A stretch of 45,304 bases of DNA from Actinomycetes bacterium. Its GTDB lineage: Bacteria; Actinomycetota; Acidimicrobiia; Acidimicrobiales; RAAP-2. Positions 38,772 through 45,304 of the stretch are shown piece by piece. A program made the position numbers and the translations under genes. The first letter of the stretch is position 1. Every line of letters starts with the position of its first letter. The stretch lies in NCBI GenBank assembly GCA_021790675.1, contig JAJYGN010000058.1, positions 1-45,304 on the forward strand. The letters are read 5' to 3'. The notes beneath the pieces are model-generated. The model searched no databases, was not told where the DNA came from, and saw only the letters and a program-made list of their open reading frames with translations.

Positions 38772-39568
38772 CGCTCTCGCCACCAGGTGCCAAAGACAAC
38801 CCGGGCGTAGCGAAAGCCGAAGAGCCAGTTGGCGCCCTTCTTGGTCGTGCCCGACTGGCGCGGGTGCCACACGGTAGGCACCTCCGCGGCCCGCCACCCG
38901 CGCTTGAGACAGGTGATGAGCAGTTCAGCGGTCTGGTACTGCTCTTGTGTCAGGCGGTCGATGACGTCGGCGAGCATCGTCACACGCAGCGCGCGATAGC
39001 CGGTCGAGGTGTCGGTGAGGTGTGCGCCGGTCATGCGGTTCATGATGAACGAGAAGGTCAGCACCCCAAGCTTGCGAAACTTGTCGGACGTGCGGTCCTG
39101 GCCCAGACGGCGACTGGCGACCACGAAGTCAGCCTGGTCGTTCAAGAGGGGCGCCAGCACGTCGGGGATCTCGGCGGGGTCGTTCTGACCGTCGGCGTCG
39201 AGTGTCACGACGTACTTCACGTTGTGATCGATGCAGTAGCGATAGGTCACCTGCAACGCCACGCCGTGTCCCAGGTTCACCGGGAACTCAATGACGACCG
39301 CATTGGGGAAGCTGCGCGCGATTTCGGCGGTCTTGTCCTCGCCGCCGTCGACCACGACGAGGATCGTGTAGGGCTCGCCGTTGATGGTCTCGGGCATCGC
39401 CTCTAAGACGGCGCCGATGTTGCCCTCCTCTTCGTAGGCGCAGATCGAAGCAACGATCGGCTGCGGCTGGTAACCCGGACGCTCGGCCTCGAGCTGGGCC
39501 ATGGCCTGCTCGATGGCGTAGTGGCGCAATTTGCTGAGGCGGCGCTTCTCGAGGTCGTGGCTGGCCAT
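38768..39568 (-). CDS. Family 2 glycosyltransferase
   Basis: VASICAYEEEGNIGAVLEAM...TILVVVDGGEDKTAEIA...YVVTLDADGQNDPAEIPDVL. Confidence 0.93.
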   Translation of the reverse strand: MASHDLEKRRLSKLRHYAIEQAMAQLEAERPGYQPQPIVASICAYEEEGNIGAVLEAMPETINGEPYTILVVVDGGEDKTAEIARSFPNAVVIEFPVNLGHGVALQVTYRYCIDHNVKYVVTLDADGQNDPAEIPDVLAPLLNDQADFVVASRRLGQDRTSDKFRKLGVLTFSFIMNRMTGAHLTDTSTGYRALRVTMLADVIDRLTQEQYQTAELLITCLKRGWRAAEVPTVWHPRQSGTTKKGANWLFGFRYARVVFGTWWRER

Positions 39569-39575
39569 GGTGTCC

Positions 39576-40121
39576 TTAGAGTGAGTGGGCTTGGGCGAAG
39601 ACGCGATGAACCATCGGCTCGAAGTGTTCGAGGAGCTCGTGGTCGTAGTCGGGGTCAAAGGACGTCTGGTCCCAGGAATCGGCGAAGCGCTCGGCCAACT
39701 CGTACCATGGCTGATCGCGGTGTTGTTCGCGCAGGTTGGGATCCATCCCCAGGTACTCGTAGTAGTAGCGGCCCTGGAAGTCCTGATGGTAGGCGATCAT
39801 CGCGTAGACCTCGTCGCGCACGTAGGGACGCAGGATCTCCGCGGCGATACGCGGGTGGTTGGGCACCGAGATCAGCTTGCCGACGTCGTGGAGCAGCGAG
39901 GCGACCACCACCTGTTCGTCCGCGCCGTCGCGCTCGGCCCGCGTGGCAGTCTGCAGCGCGTGCACCATCTGATCGACGCTGAATCCGTCGGTGACGCTCG
40001 AGAGGCCCCGGACCATGTCCAAAAGCTGGCGCGCCACGCGCGGCTGAGCGGAGATCGTCTCCTCGACGATGGCCATCCACTGCTCACGCGTGGAGACGTC
40101 CATGCTCGGGAAGGAATTCAC
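39576..40121 (-). CDS. HD-domain protein (phosphohydrolase or diiron oxygenase-like)
   Basis: VVASLLHDVGKLI, MIAYHQDFQGRYYYEYLGMDPNLREQH. Confidence 0.8.
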   Translation of the reverse strand: MNSFPSMDVSTREQWMAIVEETISAQPRVARQLLDMVRGLSSVTDGFSVDQMVHALQTATRAERDGADEQVVVASLLHDVGKLISVPNHPRIAAEILRPYVRDEVYAMIAYHQDFQGRYYYEYLGMDPNLREQHRDQPWYELAERFADSWDQTSFDPDYDHELLEHFEPMVHRVFAQAHSL

Positions 40122-40157
40122 ATGGAGAGTATACCGGTGGGGCCCTCCCCGTCAGGA

Positions 40158-41195
40158 TTAACGGCTGATGGCCGAGAGAACCTGGGCCGCGGTGAACTCA
40201 CGGTCGGCCGCGGCGTCGAAGCTCGAGCGCGTCGGTGCGGCCAGGCACACGTCGAGCAGGGCCGCGAGGGTGCGCAGGGTCTCGCGAAGCTCGGGCGGGG
40301 GAGGGAAGTACTCGTCCTCGACAGTGGCCGTGCGCACGCTCACGCCGTCGCGGGGATTGAGGGCGTCGAGGACCTCGTTGACCAGTGATTCGGGCGCGGA
40401 GGCCCCGGCGGTCACTGCAACGACGCCCTCGAGGTCGTCGGGCAGGTCGCGCACGCCGTTGACGCGAAAGACCCGCGACGCCCCACTGGTGCGGGCCACG
40501 GTGGCCAGGGCGACCGTGTTCGAGGAGTTGGCTGAGCCGATGACGATGACGGCGTCGGCCTCGGCCGCGATCGCGCGCAGCGCCGCCTGGCGATTGGTGG
40601 TGGCGAAGCACAGGTCGCTGCGATTCGGCATCCAGATATCGGGAAAGACCTCCTGGGCGTGGTCGCGCAGGTCCTGCCACTCGTCCAGACTCAGCGTCGT
40701 CTGGCTGAGGAGCGCCACAGGGCCCTCGAGCCCGGCCAGGCGGTCGATGTCGGCGATGGTCTCGATCAGGTGCACCGAGTCGGGGGCGACCGCCATGGTG
40801 CCCACGGCCTCCTCGTGGCCCTCGTGGCCGACGTAGAGGATGGTGTAGCCCTTGCGCGCGCGCACCTTGAGCTCGTGGTGGACTTTGGTCACCAGGGGGC
40901 ACACGGCGTCGATGACGGTGCCGCCGCCGCGGCGCGCGGCCTCGATGACCTGGGGGGGCGAGCCGTGGGCCGAGAGCATGACCGGCGCCCCGCGCGGCAC
41001 GTCGGCGACGTCATTGACGAAGACGACCCCGAGGGAGGTGAAGTGACTGACGACGAACTGATTGTGGACGATCTCGTGGTAGCAGTACACCGGGGCTTCG
41101 AAGATCCGCGTCATCCAGTCCAGGGCCTTGATGGCCTTCTCGACGCCGGCGCAGAACCCTCTTGGAGCGGCCAGAACAACCTTGTCCACACTCAC
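40158..41195 (-). CDS. ispH: 4-hydroxy-3-methylbut-2-enyl diphosphate reductase
   Basis: VVLAAPRGFCAGVEKAIKALD, VYCYHEIVHNQFVV, DAVCPLVTKVHHE, VIGSANSSNT. Confidence 0.97.
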   Translation of the reverse strand: MSVDKVVLAAPRGFCAGVEKAIKALDWMTRIFEAPVYCYHEIVHNQFVVSHFTSLGVVFVNDVADVPRGAPVMLSAHGSPPQVIEAARRGGGTVIDAVCPLVTKVHHELKVRARKGYTILYVGHEGHEEAVGTMAVAPDSVHLIETIADIDRLAGLEGPVALLSQTTLSLDEWQDLRDHAQEVFPDIWMPNRSDLCFATTNRQAALRAIAAEADAVIVIGSANSSNTVALATVARTSGASRVFRVNGVRDLPDDLEGVVAVTAGASAPESLVNEVLDALNPRDGVSVRTATVEDEYFPPPPELRETLRTLAALLDVCLAAPTRSSFDAAADREFTAAQVLSAISR

Positions 41196-41241
41196 GAAGC
41201 CAGCCTAGTGAGGAGACGTCGCGCGCCATTAGGCTGGCGGG

Positions 41242-42615
41242 GTGTCGGGCGCCCGCATTTCCTCGATTTCCTTTGACTCGCCCGCCGCGAGCGTGGATCT
41301 GGCCGTCGGTGACGAGCTCGTCAGCATCAACGGCCGCGAGCCGACCGACATCATCGAATACCAGCAGCTGGTCGACGGTGAGCGTGTCGTGCTGCTCGTC
41401 AAGCGCGAGGGGAGCGATCTGGCCCGCAAGGTCGTCATCGAAAAGGACGCCGGGGCGCCCCTGGGCCTGTCGATCGACTCGGCGGTCTTTGACCGGATCC
41501 GCACGTGCGACAACCACTGCACGTTCTGCTTCATCTACCAGCTACCCAAGGGCCTTCGTCGCTCGCTCTACGTGAAGGACGACGACTTTCGCCTCTCCTT
41601 CCTCTACGGCAATTACACAACGCTGACGCGCTTTACCGAGTTCGACCTCGAGCGCGTGATCGAGGAGCGGTTGTCGCCGCTCTACGTGTCGATCCACACC
41701 ACCAATCCCGGGCTGCGCGCCGAGATGTTGCGCAACCCGCGCGGGGCCACGAGCCTGCGCTGGCTACGCGAACTGCTCAACGCGGGCATCGAGGTCCACG
41801 GCCAGGTCGTGCTGTGTCCGGGCGTGAACGACGGTGCCGAGCTTGAGCGCACCCTCGACGACGTCGTGACGACGTACCCCGGGCTGGCCTCGCTGGCGCT
41901 GGTGCCGGTGGGAGTGAGCGACTTCTCTCTCGAAGAGTCGATGCGTCCGCACACCCGCGACGAGGCGGTCGTCGTGGTCGGCCTCGCCGAGCGCTACCAC
42001 GACCTGGTGCGCGAGATGGGCCTTGCCGTTTCTATCAATGCGAGCGACGAGTTCTACCTGGTCGCCGGGATCGACCCGCGCGAGCCCTCCTACTTCGACT
42101 CCCTGGACCAGGCCGAGAACGGCATCGGCCTGGTGGCGGCGTTTCGCCAGAGCTTCCTCGACGAGGTTGTCATGGACACGCTGGGCACGGGATTCTTCCA
42201 GAGCGTCGACGGCGCGCCGGCATGGGGATACCGCGCGGCGCGCGGGTCCTGCGCGGGTGATGGAGGCGAGTCGGTGACGATCGTCACCGGCGAGTACGCC
42301 GCGCCGATCCTGCGCGATCTGCTCGATACGGTGGGCTACTCCCACGTCGAGGTGCGCCCCGTGGCTAACCAGTACTTCGGCGGCAACATCAAGGTGGCCG
42401 GTCTTCTGACCGGAGCGGACCTGACAAGGGCCCTGGGCGAGATGACCCTCGACACCACGGTCCTGATCCCTGACGTGTGCGTGAACGAGGGGCGCTTCCT
42501 CGACGGGCTGACCCTCGAGGACCTGCCCCGTCGCGTGCGCACGGTGCCAACCACGGGCCTCGACTTGCGTCGCGTGCTCGAGGAGATCTCGTCCCCGGTC
42601 ATGGCAGCACGATGA
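41242..42615 (+). CDS. DUF512 radical SAM protein with PDZ-like N-terminus
   Basis: CDNHCTFCFIYQLPKGLRRSLYVKDDDFRLSFLYGNYTTLTRF; ISIHTTNP-like YVSIHTTNPGLRAEMLRN; typical DUF512 architecture. Confidence 0.92.
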   Translation: MSGARISSISFDSPAASVDLAVGDELVSINGREPTDIIEYQQLVDGERVVLLVKREGSDLARKVVIEKDAGAPLGLSIDSAVFDRIRTCDNHCTFCFIYQLPKGLRRSLYVKDDDFRLSFLYGNYTTLTRFTEFDLERVIEERLSPLYVSIHTTNPGLRAEMLRNPRGATSLRWLRELLNAGIEVHGQVVLCPGVNDGAELERTLDDVVTTYPGLASLALVPVGVSDFSLEESMRPHTRDEAVVVVGLAERYHDLVREMGLAVSINASDEFYLVAGIDPREPSYFDSLDQAENGIGLVAAFRQSFLDEVVMDTLGTGFFQSVDGAPAWGYRAARGSCAGDGGESVTIVTGEYAAPILRDLLDTVGYSHVEVRPVANQYFGGNIKVAGLLTGADLTRALGEMTLDTTVLIPDVCVNEGRFLDGLTLEDLPRRVRTVPTTGLDLRRVLEEISSPVMAAR

Positions 42616-43910
42616 AGCGCAAGCAGGTCGTCATCGTGGGCCGGCCCAACGTCGGCAAGAGCTCGCTGGTCAACCGCCTGGCGGGACGGCGAGTCGCGGT
42701 GGTTGAAGAGCATCGCGGCGTGACTCGTGACCGCAAGAGCGTCGAGGTCGAGTGGCGCGGGATCACCTTCGACGTCATCGACACGGGAGGCTGGACGACC
42801 AGTGGTGATGACCTTCAGTCCAAGGTCTCTCAGCAGGCCGAGACCGCGCTCGCCGCGGCAGACCTGGTGATCCTGGTCGTCGACGTAACGACCGGCGTCG
42901 TCGACGAGGACCTGCAGGCGGCGCGCTGGGCCCTGCGCAGCGGTCGACCGATCCTGCTCGTCGCCAACAAAGTCGACGACGCGAACCACGACGCCCAGAG
43001 TTGGGAGTTCCTCCAGTTGGGCGTGGGCGAGCCGTTCACGATCAGCGCCCTGCACGGGCGCGGTGCGGGCGACCTGCTCGACGCCATCGTGGACCGCCTG
43101 ATCCTGGCCGACGAGGCCGACGAGACCCCTTTGGAGGAGCCCGACGACGGCGCGTTGCGCGTGGCGATCGTCGGCCGGCCCAACGTGGGCAAGTCCACCC
43201 TCTTCAATCAGCTCATCGGCGAGGAGCGTTCGGTGGTCCACGACATGCCGGGCACCACGCGCGACGCCATCGACACCGTCGTGGAGACCAACCAAGGGCT
43301 GATCCGCTTTATCGACACCGCAGGCATGCGCCGGCGCGCCAAGACCGAGGCGGGCTTGGAGACCTACGCGGTCCTGCGCAGCCTCGAAGCGCTCGACCGC
43401 GCCGACATCGCGGTGCTGGTCATCGACGCGACCATCGGCGTGACCGGCCAGGACCAGCGCCTGGCAGAGCGCATCGCCGGCGCGGGGTGCCCGGCGATCG
43501 TGGTTCTCAACAAATGGGAGCTGATCCCCACCGAGGAGCGCCCCCAGGTCCTCGCCAGGCTCGGTGACCGTCTCGCGTTTCTCGGCAGCGCCCCGGTCAT
43601 CAAGACCACGGCCATTTCCGGGCGCGGCGTGCACAAGCTGCTGCCGGCCCTCGGCGAGGCCGCCGCGGACTACGCGACTCGTGTGCCCACTGGCGTACTC
43701 AATCGCGCGATCCGCGACCTGCAGATCAAGCAGCCCGCGCCCACCGGCAAGATCCGTTACGCCGTTCAGGGGGCGAGCGAGCCACCGACCTTCACGCTCT
43801 TCGTCTCGGGACGGCTGCCGGCCACCTACCTTCGCTATGTGGAGCGCAGCCTGCGCGAGCGCTTCGAGCTGGGTTCGACGCCACTGAAGGTGCGAGTCAG
43901 GATCGACTAG
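42612..43910 (+). CDS. der: Ribosome-associated GTPase Der (EngA)
   Basis: Two G domains: VIVGRPNVGKSSLVNRLAG and VAIVGRPNVGKSTLFNQLIG; KH-like C-terminus. Confidence 0.97.
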   Translation: MKRKQVVIVGRPNVGKSSLVNRLAGRRVAVVEEHRGVTRDRKSVEVEWRGITFDVIDTGGWTTSGDDLQSKVSQQAETALAAADLVILVVDVTTGVVDEDLQAARWALRSGRPILLVANKVDDANHDAQSWEFLQLGVGEPFTISALHGRGAGDLLDAIVDRLILADEADETPLEEPDDGALRVAIVGRPNVGKSTLFNQLIGEERSVVHDMPGTTRDAIDTVVETNQGLIRFIDTAGMRRRAKTEAGLETYAVLRSLEALDRADIAVLVIDATIGVTGQDQRLAERIAGAGCPAIVVLNKWELIPTEERPQVLARLGDRLAFLGSAPVIKTTAISGRGVHKLLPALGEAAADYATRVPTGVLNRAIRDLQIKQPAPTGKIRYAVQGASEPPTFTLFVSGRLPATYLRYVERSLRERFELGSTPLKVRVRID

Positions 43911-44092
43911 TGGCCTCGTGGTGTGAGAACTGTGACCGGCCCGTCGAGGGCGACACGTGCGACGTGTGTGGTCAGAGCGTCACTGAGCCGGCACGCGAGC
44001 CGATGCCCTGGCGGTGGCGGTTTTTCATCGTGGTGACGATCATCTACTTGATCTGGCGCCTCTACCAGTTAATTTCGTGGCTGACCCACTAG
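43910..44092 (+). CDS. Small zinc-ribbon single-TM protein
   Basis: 60 aa WCENCDRPVEGDTCDVCGQSV plus TM FFIVVTIIYLIWRLYQLISWL; GTG overlaps der stop. Confidence 0.75.
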   Translation: MASWCENCDRPVEGDTCDVCGQSVTEPAREPMPWRWRFFIVVTIIYLIWRLYQLISWLTH

Positions 44093-44101
44093 GAGGAGAC
44101 C

Positions 44102-44617
44102 ATGCCGATCTATGCCCTGGGTGAGCGGGTACCCGCGGTGCACCCCGACGCTTTCGTCCACCCCGACGCCGTGGTGATCGGCGACGTGCGCATCGGGGCG
44201 CTTTCGTCGATCTGGCCGGGCGCGGTGCTGCGCGGCGACTACGGCACGATCATCGTGGGCGAACGTACGTCGATCCAGGACGGGACGATTGTGCACGCGG
44301 TCGAGGAGTTCCCGACGGTGGTGGGCAGCGACTGCGTGGTCGGCCATAACGCCCACCTCGAGGGATGCGTCATCCACGACGGCGCGCTCGTGGGCAGCTC
44401 CTCGGTCGTCCTACACCACGCCGAGGTCCACACGGGCGCCACGGTGGCGGCCGGCGCGGTGGTGCGCAACCGCACCCTGGTGCCCGAGGGCGCCCTGGCG
44501 GTGGGCGTGCCTGCGACGATCAAGGAAGGCGCAAGCGACCAGGCGGCCATCGCCGAGGGCGCGGCCCTGTACGTGGAGAACGGTCAGCGCTACAAGACCC
44601 AGCTGCGCGTTCTCTGA
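44102..44617 (+). CDS. Gamma carbonic anhydrase family protein (left-handed beta-helix)
   Basis: HPDAVVIGDVRIGALSSIWPGAVLRGDYGTIIVGERTSIQDGTIVHA...VVGHNAHLEGCVIHDGALVGSSSVVLHHAEV. Confidence 0.93.
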   Translation: MPIYALGERVPAVHPDAFVHPDAVVIGDVRIGALSSIWPGAVLRGDYGTIIVGERTSIQDGTIVHAVEEFPTVVGSDCVVGHNAHLEGCVIHDGALVGSSSVVLHHAEVHTGATVAAGAVVRNRTLVPEGALAVGVPATIKEGASDQAAIAEGAALYVENGQRYKTQLRVL

Positions 44618-44632
44618 ACGACTCTCGGCGTG

Positions 44633-45304
44633 TCAGCGGGTCCGACGCCGCAGCGTGGCGGCCCCGCTCGCCAGAGCGACGACGACGAAGGCGAAGATGA
44701 CCCCCGCGTCGAGGATCCATCGTCCACCCGAAGACACGGGGTCACTGAGGTGGCGCGTGGCGTCGACGGCGTAGGACATCGGCAGCACGTCCGAGAGCCA
44801 GTGCAGCGCCGTGGGCAGCTGCTCGCGCGGCACGAAGAGTCCGCAGAGCAGCGTCTGGGGCAAGATGAAGGCGGGCATGAACTGCACCGCCTGGAACTCG
44901 GTCGCCGCTAACGAGCTGAGCGCGAGGCCCATGGCCGTGCCCAAGAGAGCGTCCTCCACCGCGATCAGCGAGATCAACCACGCCGATCCCGCCACGTGCA
45001 GTCCGAAGACCCAAAACGACAGACCGGAGACGAGCGCGGCCTGCACGACGCTCGCGAGGCCGAAGGACAGCGCGTAGCCGAGGACGAACTCCGCCTTGCT
45101 CAGCGGCAGTGTGAGGAGGCGTTCGAGGGTGCCGCTCGTGCGCTCGCGCAACGTGGCGACCGAGGTGACGAGGAACATCACGACGAGCGGGAAGATTCCG
45201 AGCAGGGGGGGTCCGATGGCGTCGAAGGTCTCGCGACGGTGCTCGAGGATCCAGGCCAGCAGGCCCATGAGGACCGACGGCACCACCAGCAGCAGTCCGA
45301 TGGT
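44633..45304 (-). CDS. ABC-2 type transporter permease (5' end outside window)
   Basis: SVATLRERTSGTLERLLTLPLSKAEFVLGY and multiple TM helices; frame open toward the window edge. Confidence 0.88.
   Translation of the reverse strand, partial: TIGLLLVVPSVLMGLLAWILEHRRETFDAIGPPLLGIFPLVVMFLVTSVATLRERTSGTLERLLTLPLSKAEFVLGYALSFGLASVVQAALVSGLSFWVFGLHVAGSAWLISLIAVEDALLGTAMGLALSSLAATEFQAVQFMPAFILPQTLLCGLFVPREQLPTALHWLSDVLPMSYAVDATRHLSDPVSSGGRWILDAGVIFAFVVVALASGAATLRRRTR

Noticed and set aside
42336-43634. 432-aa minus-strand ORF
   Set aside because: Antisense shadow of the DUF512 and der genes; no recognisable domain.

Overview
High-GC actinobacterial-type chromosomal window (gene order and protein styles suggest an Acidimicrobiia-like lineage; this is inference). 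The left ~19 kb is accessory: an ECF sigma factor with a membrane-anchored partner, two tandem type II toxin-antitoxin modules (Phd/YefM-PIN, then YefM-RelE), degenerate two-hairpin intergenic repeats around them, several small enzymes, a CoA-transferase gene split by one in-frame TAG, and an IS3-family element inserted in a GNAT acetyltransferase gene. The IS has 28-bp imperfect terminal inverted repeats (TIRs) and a 3-bp TTG target-site duplication (TSD); removing it in silico restores the GNAT frame exactly. The middle holds a rhodanese gene under a perfect 24-bp GC-tract palindrome resembling CsoR/CstR operators, an RCK potassium channel, an S53 peptidase, an enoyl-CoA hydratase and a propionyl/acetyl-CoA synthetase. 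The right ~20 kb is a compact conserved core: nadK-recN-pyrG-NUDIX-xerD-M50 protease, trpS (reverse), scpA-scpB-rluB-aroH-tyrA-aroA-cmk-plsC, GT2/HD/ispH (reverse), DUF512 radical SAM-der-small Zn-ribbon protein-gamma carbonic anhydrase, and an ABC-2 permease cut by the window edge. I saw no tRNA, rRNA or CRISPR array. I found no clearly novel multi-gene system. The best leads are the two-hairpin repeat family, the precise IS interruption, the single-codon CoA-transferase lesion and the rhodanese operator.
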